In this document: positions 32,538 through 40,089 of the stretch, in pieces
Layout: every line of letters starts with the position of its first letter
How positions within the stretch are numbered: the first letter of the stretch is position 1
DNA from: Enhydrobacter aerosaccus
GTDB taxonomy: Bacteria; Pseudomonadota; Alphaproteobacteria; Reyranellales; Reyranellaceae
DNA: 48,340 bases
Direction of reading: 5' to 3'
Assembly: GCA_903839865.1 (NCBI GenBank)
Contig: CAIMEE010000512.1
Span: 1-48,340, forward strand
Notes under the pieces: model-generated
What the model saw: the letters and a program-made list of their open reading frames with translations, nothing else
Databases searched by the model: none
What the model was told of the DNA's origin: nothing
Position numbers and translations under genes: made by a program

Positions 32538-34190
32538 TCAGGACAGTTCGTAGCGCCGCACCAGCCTATAGAGGAAAGCGATCGGCAGGAGGCTCACCAC
32601 AATGAGGAAGGAGGCGGCCGCCGTGGCAATCCCGGCCCCACCGCTCTCCAATGCCTGGAACATGACCACCGTGAGGGTGCTCCAGGGCCCACTATAAAGC
32701 ACCACCGTGGCCGAAAGTTCCGAAGCCACAGTGACCCAGCTCAGCACCAGGCCGCTCAGGATGCCGCCCAGCATCAACGGCACGACGATCCGCAGGAAAG
32801 TCTGCAGCGGCGAGCGGCCGAGGCTGATCGAGGCCTCCTCCAGCGAGGCGTCGATCTGGTGGACGATGGCGCTGGCGGACCGCACGGCGAACGGCACTTT
32901 GCGCACGGTATAGGCGAGCACGAGGATCAGCGGGCCGCCGGTCAGGACCAGGGGGCCCGCGTTGAACGACACGATGAAGCCGATGGCGAGCACGGTGCCC
33001 GCCACCGCGAACGGCAGGGTGGCCACGACGTCGAGCAGGCTCGCCACCCCGGAGCGATAGCGCGTCACGACATAACCGATCGGCACACCGATGATCGTGA
33101 CGAAAAGTGACGCCGCCGTGGCGAAGATGAGGGTGTTGAGCAGCGGCCGCACATGGCGCCCGAACAGCACGCTGAAATTCTCGAGGCTGAAGTGAGGATG
33201 CAGCACCGGGCCACGAAACTCGAGGAACGACAGGACGACGATCGAGAAGAACGGCACCAGGGCCAGGATCACGATCGCCCAGCAATAGAAGGTGGCCAGC
33301 ACCTGAAGGCCCCTGCCGATCTTGAGCAGCGGCGGCGCCTGGCGCGTATTGGTCGCGAAGCGGCGCGCGCCCAGGAAGCGGCGCTGGACCAGCAAGACCC
33401 CCGCCGTTGTCAGGATCAGCAGCACGCCCAGCACGCCCGCCGACGAAGGATTGGGCGCGGTCTCGCCGATGAAGAGCTTGAAGGCCTCGACCGCGAAAAT
33501 CGGCATGTCCTCCGCCAGCACGAAGGGCACGCCGAAGTTCTCCAGCGTCTCGATCAGCACCAGCAGCCCGCCCGCCAGGATCGCCGGCATCACGATCGGC
33601 AAGGTCACCGTCCAGACCGTGCGCGCGGGCGAGGAGCCGAGGTTTTGCGCGGCCTCCTCCATCGACACGTCGACTGCCTTGAAGGCTGCGATCGTGGGCA
33701 GCAGCACGTAGGGGTAGAGCGTGAGCGCGTAGACGGTGACGATGCCGCCCGCCCCGTAGATCGAGGTGAAGGCCACACCATGCGCCTGCAGCCACTGCGT
33801 CACGATGCCGGAGCGGCCGAGCAACAGGACCAGCGCATAGGCGCTCACGAACGAGGGCAGGATCAGCGGCAGCGACGCCATCGCCAGGATCGCCGATTTG
33901 CCCGGGATCGGCAGCCGCGCCAGCGCGAAGGCGAGCGGCACCGCGAGCACGGTCGTGATCGCCGTCGCCGCCGCACCGATCTCCAGCGTGTTGACGATGG
34001 CCGTGCGGTAGAACGGCCGGCCCAGCATCTTCGTGTAGTTGGCGAACGTGACCGCCGTGCCCTCGGAATCGAGGAAGCTCGCGCTGAAGACCTGGAACAA
34101 CGGCACGAGCAGGAACAGGCCCAGGAATGCGAAGGCCAGCACCGCGATTCCCAGCGGCAGCCGCTGCCGGTACGGGATCGCGAGGCTCAC
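32538..34190 (-). CDS. Iron-type ABC transporter permease (FbpB family, double domain)
   Basis: A 550-residue inner-membrane protein made of two fused permease domains. Each carries an EAA-type loop that contacts the ATPase: 'VDVSMEEAAQNLGSSPARTVWTV' (about residue 190) and 'DASLEEASISLGRSPLQTFLRI' (about 455). I place the start at the GTG at 34190, where GTGA overlaps the stop of the ATPase gene; the first span ('GIAVLAFAFLGLFLLV') follows within 15 residues. Longer in-frame versions lack membrane character. Third gene of an SBP-ATPase-permease operon from 36206. Family members move ferric iron, thiamine, putrescine or phosphonates. Confidence 0.88.
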   Translation of the reverse strand: MSLAIPYRQRLPLGIAVLAFAFLGLFLLVPLFQVFSASFLDSEGTAVTFANYTKMLGRPFYRTAIVNTLEIGAAATAITTVLAVPLAFALARLPIPGKSAILAMASLPLILPSFVSAYALVLLLGRSGIVTQWLQAHGVAFTSIYGAGGIVTVYALTLYPYVLLPTIAAFKAVDVSMEEAAQNLGSSPARTVWTVTLPIVMPAILAGGLLVLIETLENFGVPFVLAEDMPIFAVEAFKLFIGETAPNPSSAGVLGVLLILTTAGVLLVQRRFLGARRFATNTRQAPPLLKIGRGLQVLATFYCWAIVILALVPFFSIVVLSFLEFRGPVLHPHFSLENFSVLFGRHVRPLLNTLIFATAASLFVTIIGVPIGYVVTRYRSGVASLLDVVATLPFAVAGTVLAIGFIVSFNAGPLVLTGGPLILVLAYTVRKVPFAVRSASAIVHQIDASLEEASISLGRSPLQTFLRIVVPLMLGGILSGLVLSWVTVASELSATVVLYSGPWSTLTVVMFQALESGGAGIATAAASFLIVVSLLPIAFLYRLVRRYELS

Positions 34191-35179
34191 GCGACTACCG
34201 TGAGGCGCGCGGGATCGTAGGCGAGCGTCACGGCCTGCCCGGCCTGCACGCTCCGCGACGGCGTATCGAGCGTCGCCATACGCACGATCGTGCCGTTGGC
34301 CAGCCGCGCATCGAGGCGCGTGATCGGGCCCAGCATCTCCAGGCTCTCGACGACGCACTGCAGACGAGGCCAGTCCGCCGGCGCCTCCTCGGCAAAGCGC
34401 AGCGCTTCGGGCCGCAGCGAGACCGAGACCGGCGCTGCCAGCCCCAGCATCCGTGCCTCGACCAGGTTGGTCGTGCCCATGAACTCCGCCGCGAAGCGCG
34501 TCGCGGGCTTGCGGTAGATCTCGACCGGCACGCCGACCTGCTCGAGGCGGCCCGCGTTCATCAGCGCGATGCGGTCGGAGACCGACATCGCCTCTTCCTG
34601 GTCGTGCGTCACGTAGATCGCGGTGATGCCCAGCGACTTCTGCAGCGCGCGGATCTCGCCGCGCATGCTGACCCGCAGGCGCGCATCGAGGTTGCTGAGC
34701 GGCTCGTCGAACAGCAGCACCTGGGGGCGGATCACGAGCGCGCGGGCGATCGCCACCCTCTGGAGCTGGCCGCCCGAGAGCTGGTGCGGCTGGCGGTCGC
34801 CGTAGCCTGCGAGCTGGACCAGGGCCAGCGCCTCTTCGACGCGCGACGCGATGTCGGACGGAGACACGCGGCGCGCCTTCAGGCCATAGGCGACGTTGCC
34901 CGCGACCGAGAGGTTGGGAAACACCGCGTAGTTCTGGAAAACCATGCCGATGTCGCGCACGTGGGCGGGCAGCTTGTCGATGCGCTTCGTGCCGAAGCGG
35001 ATCTCGCCGCCGTCGAGCTCGCTGAAGCCCGCGATCATGCGCAGCAGGGTAGTCTTGCCGCAACCCGACGGGCCCAGCAGGGTGAAGAACTCGCCCTGCT
35101 CGACCGTCAGGTCGACGTTGTCGACAGCGCGGACGGTCCCGAAGGTCCGGCTCACGCCCGCGATGACGATGCCGCTCAC
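34187..35179 (-). CDS. Iron/spermidine-type ABC transporter ATPase (FbpC/PotA family)
   Basis: A 330-residue ATPase: Walker A 'GPSGCGKTTLLRM' (about 38-50), 'GMVFQNYAVFPNLSVAGNVAYGL' Q-loop region, signature 'LSGGQLQRVAIARAL', Walker B 'LLFDEPLSNLDARLR' and H-loop 'YVTHDQEEAMSVSDR'. The C-terminal TOBE-like region includes 'VSLRPEALRFAEEAP' near 255-270. Starts 16 bp after the binding-protein gene; ends with a GTGA overlap into the permease gene. Powers the importer on the cytoplasmic face. Confidence 0.9.
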   Translation of the reverse strand: MSGIVIAGVSRTFGTVRAVDNVDLTVEQGEFFTLLGPSGCGKTTLLRMIAGFSELDGGEIRFGTKRIDKLPAHVRDIGMVFQNYAVFPNLSVAGNVAYGLKARRVSPSDIASRVEEALALVQLAGYGDRQPHQLSGGQLQRVAIARALVIRPQVLLFDEPLSNLDARLRVSMRGEIRALQKSLGITAIYVTHDQEEAMSVSDRIALMNAGRLEQVGVPVEIYRKPATRFAAEFMGTTNLVEARMLGLAAPVSVSLRPEALRFAEEAPADWPRLQCVVESLEMLGPITRLDARLANGTIVRMATLDTPSRSVQAGQAVTLAYDPARLTVVA

Positions 35180-35195
35180 GCCAACGCTCCTCTTT

Positions 35196-36206
35196 CTAGC
35201 GAGAGTCCTGCAGCGTGTCCTTGATCTGCTCCATGGTCTTGGCGCGCGCGTCGGTCCACTTCTGCTCGTCGTAGGGTACCAGCTTGACCGACGAGAGCGC
35301 CGGCAGGCCGCCCGGCAGCTTCGAGAGATCGAGGTCGCTGCGCGTCGGGCGGCGGAACGTCGCCTTCAGGATCATCTCGCGCACGTCCTTGCGGTTGATG
35401 TAATCGACGAAGACCTTGGCGTTGTCGGTGTTGGGCCCGCCCTTGATCACGCCCACGCCTTCCATCGAGGCGGTCGTGCCGTCCGACGGGTAGATCACTT
35501 TCACCGGCGCACCATTCGACGCCCACAGCGGACCTGCATATTCGAGCGAGATGCCCAGCGGATATTCCCCGTTGCCGACGCCCTGGAACACCAGCGAGGA
35601 GCGGTTCAGCACCTTCATGTTCTTGAAGAGCTGGCCCACCTTCTTCCAGCCCGCATCGCCGCCGCCCCACATGTCGACCAGCATGGTGACGGTCTGGTAG
35701 GCCGAGCCCGAATTGGCGGGATCGGTGAAGGCGATCTTGCCCTTCCACTTGGGATCGAGAAGATCGGCCCAGCTCCTGGGGCCCTCGGCGTCCGGCACCA
35801 GCTTGGTGTTCTGCAGGATCACCAGCAGGTGGAGGTTGTTGCCGATCCAGAGGTCACCAGGCTCGCGGTATTCGGCCGGGGTCGCATCCTTGTTCTTCGA
35901 CGCATAGGCTTCGAAGAAGGTCTTGTTGGTATCGAGCAGTGAGCGCGACACCCCCCAGATGACGTCGCCCTGCGGCCGTGCCTTCTCGGACTGCAGGCGG
36001 CGCACCAGCACGCCCGACCCCGCCGCGACCGGCTCGACGGTGATGCCGGTCTCCTTGGCGAAGGCCGCGAACACCAGATCGTTCAAGGTGCTGTCGTTGG
36101 CCGAATAGACGACCACCTTCTTTTGCGCCTGGGCCGCGCTGCCGGCGCCAAAAACACAAACGAGTGACGCCAGCGTCATGAGCCAGCGCAACGTCGACGT
36201 CTTCAT
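35196..36206 (-). CDS. Periplasmic binding protein, iron-type ABC importer
   Basis: A 336-residue exported protein: signal 'WLMTLASLVCVFGAGSAAQA', then 'KKVVVYSANDSTLNDLVFAAF' and 'LVRRLQSEKARPQGDVIWGV', both typical of the FbpA/AfuA/PhnS cluster. It lacks the adjacent Tyr-Tyr pair used by FbpA to hold ferric iron; the corresponding region reads 'GISLEYAGPLWASNG'. The ligand is therefore more likely an organic compound, perhaps phosphate- or phosphonate-containing. First gene of the A-C-B importer; ATG preceded by GGGAGA. Divergent from the peptide-type binding protein at 36326, 119 bp away. Confidence 0.85.
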   Translation of the reverse strand: MKTSTLRWLMTLASLVCVFGAGSAAQAQKKVVVYSANDSTLNDLVFAAFAKETGITVEPVAAGSGVLVRRLQSEKARPQGDVIWGVSRSLLDTNKTFFEAYASKNKDATPAEYREPGDLWIGNNLHLLVILQNTKLVPDAEGPRSWADLLDPKWKGKIAFTDPANSGSAYQTVTMLVDMWGGGDAGWKKVGQLFKNMKVLNRSSLVFQGVGNGEYPLGISLEYAGPLWASNGAPVKVIYPSDGTTASMEGVGVIKGGPNTDNAKVFVDYINRKDVREMILKATFRRPTRSDLDLSKLPGGLPALSSVKLVPYDEQKWTDARAKTMEQIKDTLQDSR

Positions 36207-36325
36207 GAATTTCTCCCGGTTTGCGGTGCGGACCCGATTTGAGCCTGTCGCGCGAGCGGCGGCAATGTAGACTATCCCCCGAACGACGTCGCGACATCGA
36301 TCCCGGCGCGCACAGGGAGGAAGAA

Positions 36326-37915
36326 ATGCGGTCCATCGTCCTGACGGGCGCCATAGTGGCGTCCCTTGTCGTTTCCACCGGCGCAGCGCTCGCCCAGAAG
36401 CCGGGGGGCGTGATGAAAATGTATCATCGCGACAATCCGCCCAGCCTGTCGATCCATGAGGAAGCGACCAACTCGACGGTCATCCCGATGATGTCGGTGA
36501 TGAACAACCTGGTGATCTTCGACCAGAACAAGCCGCAGAACAGCCCCGACGACGTCGTTCCCGACCTCGCCAAGTCGTGGAGCTGGAGCGCCGACGGCAA
36601 GGATCTGACGTTCAAGCTGCAGGAAGGCGTCACGTGGCATGACGGCAAGCCGTTCACCGCCAAGGACGTCGTCTGCACCTTCGACATGCTGATGGGCAAG
36701 GGCGAGAACAAGCTGCGCCGCAATCCGCGCATCTACTGGTATCACAACGTCGACAACGTGACGGCCGACAGCGAGCTGCAGGCAACCGTGCACCTCAAGC
36801 GGCCTCAGCCTTCGCTGCTCACGATGCTGGCCTCGGGCTATTCGCCGGTCTACGCCTGCCACGTCCCGGCGGCGCAGATGCGCACCAAGCCGATCGGCAC
36901 CGGCCCGTTCAAGTTCGTCGAGTTCAAGCAGAACGAGGGCATCAAGCTCACGAAAAACAAGGACTACTGGAAGAAGGGCCGGCCCTATCTCGACGGCATC
37001 GAGTTCACCATCGTGCCCAACCGCGGCACGGCGATGCTGAGCTTCGTCTCCGGCCGCTTCGACATCGTCTATCCCTGGGAGGTGACGATTCCCCTGCTGA
37101 AGGACCTCAAGCAGCAGAAGCCGGATCTGAACTGCGTCGTCACCTCCATGAACAACAGCACCAACCTGATCCTCAATCGCGACGCGCCGCCGTTCGACAG
37201 TGCCGATCTTCGACGCGCCCTGCAGCTCGCAATGGACCGCAAGGCCTTCATCGACATCATCAACCAGGGCGATGCGCAGGAAGGCGGCGTCATGCAGCCG
37301 CCGAAGGACGGCGTCTGGGGCATGCCGGAGGAGATGTACCGCTCGATCCCGGAATACGGTCCGGACGTCGCGAAGAAGCGCGAGGAAGCGCGTGCCCTGA
37401 TGAAGAAGGCGGGCTACGGGCCGGACAAGCACCTCAAGCTCAAGATCGCGACCCGCGGCATCTCGCTCTACAAGGATCCCGCCGTGATCCTGGCGGGCCA
37501 GCTCAAGGAGATCTGGATCGACGCCGATGTCGAGATCATCGAGACGGCGCAGTGGTATCCCAGGATCGGGCGCAAGGACTATCAGGTCGGCCTGAACACG
37601 ACCGGCAATGGCGTCGACGACCCCGACCAGAACTACTACGAGAACTTCGCCTGCAAGTCGGAGCGCAACTACACCGGCTACTGCAATCCCGAGATCGAGA
37701 AGCTGTTCGACGTTCAGAGCCAGGAGAAGGACATCGAGAAGCGGAAGAAGATGGTCTGGGAGATCGACAAGAAACTGCTCGAGGACGGCGCGCGGCCGAT
37801 CATCATGTGGAACCGCGCCGCGACCTGCATGCAGCCCTTCGTGAAGGGCTACGTGCCGCAGGTGAACAGCGTCTACAACGGCTTCCGATTCGAGGATGTA
37901 TGGCTCGACAAGTAA
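36326..37915 (+). CDS. Peptide/nickel-type ABC substrate-binding protein (SBP_bac_5)
   Basis: A 529-residue exported binding protein. Signal 'MRSIVLTGAIVASLVVSTG' ends at ALA; then 'DNPPSLSIHEEATNSTVIPM', 'LAKSWSWSADGKDLTFKLQEGVTWHDGKPFTAKDVVCTFD' (standard family region, residues about 75-115), 'IGTGPFKFVEFK' near 190 and 'ADLRRALQLAMDRKAFID' near 293. Start at the ATG at 36326, with GGGAGG at 36315-36320; upstream in-frame codons are not signal-like. No permease or ATPase adjoins. Its end overlaps the TctC gene by 16 bp, an unusual pairing of two binding proteins from different transporter classes. Ligand unknown. Confidence 0.9.
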   Translation: MRSIVLTGAIVASLVVSTGAALAQKPGGVMKMYHRDNPPSLSIHEEATNSTVIPMMSVMNNLVIFDQNKPQNSPDDVVPDLAKSWSWSADGKDLTFKLQEGVTWHDGKPFTAKDVVCTFDMLMGKGENKLRRNPRIYWYHNVDNVTADSELQATVHLKRPQPSLLTMLASGYSPVYACHVPAAQMRTKPIGTGPFKFVEFKQNEGIKLTKNKDYWKKGRPYLDGIEFTIVPNRGTAMLSFVSGRFDIVYPWEVTIPLLKDLKQQKPDLNCVVTSMNNSTNLILNRDAPPFDSADLRRALQLAMDRKAFIDIINQGDAQEGGVMQPPKDGVWGMPEEMYRSIPEYGPDVAKKREEARALMKKAGYGPDKHLKLKIATRGISLYKDPAVILAGQLKEIWIDADVEIIETAQWYPRIGRKDYQVGLNTTGNGVDDPDQNYYENFACKSERNYTGYCNPEIEKLFDVQSQEKDIEKRKKMVWEIDKKLLEDGARPIIMWNRAATCMQPFVKGYVPQVNSVYNGFRFEDVWLDK

Positions 37916-38889
37916 TCGCGTTCTTCATCGCGTTCATTGCCCTGCTGGCCGGCGTTTTGCCGGCCAGCGCCCAGAATACCAGCCAGACGGGCTGGCCCAC
38001 CAAGCCGATCAAGCTGATCAACGGCTATCCCGCCGGCGGCGGTGCCGACATCCTGGCCCGCCTCGTGGCCGACCGGCTGACCGAGGCGCTGGGCCAGCAG
38101 GTCATCGTCGAGAATCGCACCGGCGCCACCGGCGCGATCGCGGCGCAATCCGTCGCCGCGGCTGCACCCGACGGCTACACCCTGCTCGAATACACGATGA
38201 ACATGGGCGCCAGCTCCGTCGTCATGCCCAACGCCAAGCTGGGCTACGATCCCGACAAGGAGCTGCTGCCGATCGTCAACATCGCGGGCCTCGACAACCT
38301 GATCTACGTGAACCCGAAACTGCCGTTCAAGACCGTCGCCGACATCATCGACTACGCCAAGAAGAACCCGGGCAAGCTGACCTACGGTTCTTCCGGCATC
38401 GGCGGCTCCTATCACCTGTGGGCAGCGGAGTTCGCCTACCTGGCCGGCATCGATATGCTGCACGTGCCGTTCCGCGGCGGCCCACCCGCGATCGCGGAGA
38501 TCGTGGCAGGGCGGGTCGACATGATGTTCGGCAACCTCGCAGAGATCATCCAGCACGTCCGCTCGGGCGCGGTCCGGCCGATCGCCTTCACCAGCGTGCC
38601 GCCCTCGCCGCTCATTCCCGGCCTGCCGACGGTTGTGGAGTCGCTGCCGGGCTACAGCGCCGACAACTGGTTCGGCCTCGGCGCCCCCGCCGGCCTGCCG
38701 CAGCCGATCGCCGACCGGCTCAACGCCGAGGTGAACAGGATTCTGAAGGACAAGGCCTTCATCGAGAAACTCGTGTCGCTGGGCTTCCAGCCGATCGGCG
38801 GCACGGCCGAGGAGATGAAGCAGAAGATCCAGGCCGACCGCGCCCGCTGGAAGAAGGTCATCGAGGCGGCCCACATCACCGCGGAGTAA
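37900..38889 (+). CDS. Tripartite tricarboxylate transporter substrate-binding protein (TctC/Bug family)
   Basis: A 329-residue exported binding protein: signal 'VIAFFIAFIALLAGVLPASA', then 'WPTKPIKLINGYPAGGGADILARLVADRL' and 'VENRTGATGAIAAQSVAAAAPDGYTLL', which are classic Bug landmarks, and 'GSSGIGGSYHLWAAEFAYLAGIDMLHVPFRGGPPA' near 165-200. The start at 37900 lies inside the previous gene (overlap 16 bp) with GAGGA just upstream. Bug proteins bind dicarboxylates, amino acids or aromatic acids for TctAB; no TctAB genes are here, so it is one of the many orphan Bug proteins typical of such genomes. Confidence 0.9.
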   Translation: MARQVIAFFIAFIALLAGVLPASAQNTSQTGWPTKPIKLINGYPAGGGADILARLVADRLTEALGQQVIVENRTGATGAIAAQSVAAAAPDGYTLLEYTMNMGASSVVMPNAKLGYDPDKELLPIVNIAGLDNLIYVNPKLPFKTVADIIDYAKKNPGKLTYGSSGIGGSYHLWAAEFAYLAGIDMLHVPFRGGPPAIAEIVAGRVDMMFGNLAEIIQHVRSGAVRPIAFTSVPPSPLIPGLPTVVESLPGYSADNWFGLGAPAGLPQPIADRLNAEVNRILKDKAFIEKLVSLGFQPIGGTAEEMKQKIQADRARWKKVIEAAHITAE

Positions 38890-38922
38890 CGCGCGCACCA
38901 AAAAATGACGCGGTGTGCACCG

Positions 38923-38995
38923 AAATCCTGGGACACCTCCGATGCCGATGGCATAAGGCTTTTAAGCCAATTGTCCCGGATTCCGCCACACCCCC
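38923..38995. repeat. Dispersed intergenic inverted repeat, copy 2
   Basis: AAATCCTGGGACA (38923-38935) faces TTGTCCCGGATTCC (38971-38984); the right arm runs into GCCACACCCC. A hairpin-like centre, GGCTT-TT-AAGCC (38957-38968), lies between the arms. Outer arms match copy 1 (1949-2019) closely while the centre differs in sequence but is again symmetrical. It sits 33 bp after the TctC stop. Confidence 0.6.
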
Positions 38996-39015
38996 TCGTT
39001 CACGCGGCGGGTGAA

Positions 39016-39037
39016 TTGCAGTGAACCTTCACTGCAG
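39016..39037. terminator. Bidirectional terminator-like hairpin
   Basis: TGCAGTGAA (39017-39025) and TTCACTGCA (39028-39036) form a 9-bp stem with a 2-nt (effectively 4-6 nt) loop. It directly follows the stop of the minus-strand ATPase (39040) and also lies beyond the plus-strand TctC gene, so it could end transcripts from both sides. No long U-run follows, so Rho or a U-poor mechanism may be involved. Confidence 0.4.
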
Positions 39038-39039
39038 TT

Positions 39040-40089
39040 TCAGACACCGACCACGATCACGCCGCGCGGCGCCAGAACGAGTGCCACGGAGGCCCCCACC
39101 GGCAAAGGCCGCTCGACCCGTGGGCAGGTCGCAAACAGCGTGCCCGCCGCCGTGTCGATCGAATATTCCATGTGCGTGCCGAGATAGCTGGCCTTGGCGA
39201 TCGTGCCCGGCAGGGCGTTCGCGGGCCCCGGCGCCGCCTCGACTGTGATCGCTTCGGGCCGCACGGCCACGGTGGCCGCACCGTCCTGAGCCGATGAATC
39301 CGCCACCTCGATCTCGGTCGATCCCAATCGAACACTCACGCGCGCGGCATCGAGGCGCCGCACCTCGCCCTTGGCCGGATTGGACTCGCCCATGAAGCGC
39401 GCCAGGAACGGCGTGGCCGGCCGCTCGTAGAGATCGCGCGGGCTGCCCTCCTGTTCGATGCGGCCCGCGTTCATCACGATGATGCGGTCGGACACCGCCA
39501 TCGCCTCCTGCTGGTCGTGCGTTACATAGACCACGGTAAGGCTGAGCCGCTGCTGCAGTTCGCGGATCTCCTCGCGCATCTGCCGCCGCAAGCGCGCGTC
39601 GAGGTTGCTGAGCGGCTCGTCGAACAGCAGGACCGATGGCTTCAGCACCAGCGCCCGCGCCACGGCGACGCGCTGCTGCTGGCCGCCGGACAGTTCCGAC
39701 GGCTGGCGCTGCCCGTAGCCTTCGAGCCCGACCTGGGCCAAGCCATCCAGCGCCCGCTGCGTGGCCTCGGCACCCGCCACGCCGGAGCGGCGCAGGCCAT
39801 AGGCCACGTTCTCCAGCACGCTCATGTGTGGGAACAGGGCATAGGACTGGAACACCATGCTGACGTCGCGCTGTGTGGCCGACAGGTTGGTGACGTCACG
39901 GCCCGCGATCTCGATGCATCCTTCGCTCGGCAGCTCGAGGCCCGCGATCATGCGCAAGGTCGTGGTCTTGCCGCAGCCCGACGGGCCCAGCAAGGTCACC
40001 AGCGTGCCGCTCTCGACGATGAAGCTGATCCCCGCCACGGCGGGCGTCACGCCATAGCGCTTGACCACGTTGGTGAACCGGACGCTCAT
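39040..40089 (-). CDS. Iron/spermidine-type ABC transporter ATPase
   Basis: A 349-residue ATPase: Walker A 'GPSGCGKTTTLRM', 'MVFQSYALFPHMSVLENVAYGL', signature 'LSGGQQQRVAVARAL', Walker B 'LLFDEPLSNLDARLR', H-loop 'YVTHDQQEAMAVSDR', and a TOBE tail with 'VAVRPEAITVEAAPG'. The last of six genes in the run from 47103. The ATG at 40089 overlaps the permease stop by 4 bp (ATGA). Pairs with the permease and binding protein immediately upstream. Confidence 0.9.
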   Translation of the reverse strand: MSVRFTNVVKRYGVTPAVAGISFIVESGTLVTLLGPSGCGKTTTLRMIAGLELPSEGCIEIAGRDVTNLSATQRDVSMVFQSYALFPHMSVLENVAYGLRRSGVAGAEATQRALDGLAQVGLEGYGQRQPSELSGGQQQRVAVARALVLKPSVLLFDEPLSNLDARLRRQMREEIRELQQRLSLTVVYVTHDQQEAMAVSDRIIVMNAGRIEQEGSPRDLYERPATPFLARFMGESNPAKGEVRRLDAARVSVRLGSTEIEVADSSAQDGAATVAVRPEAITVEAAPGPANALPGTIAKASYLGTHMEYSIDTAAGTLFATCPRVERPLPVGASVALVLAPRGVIVVGV

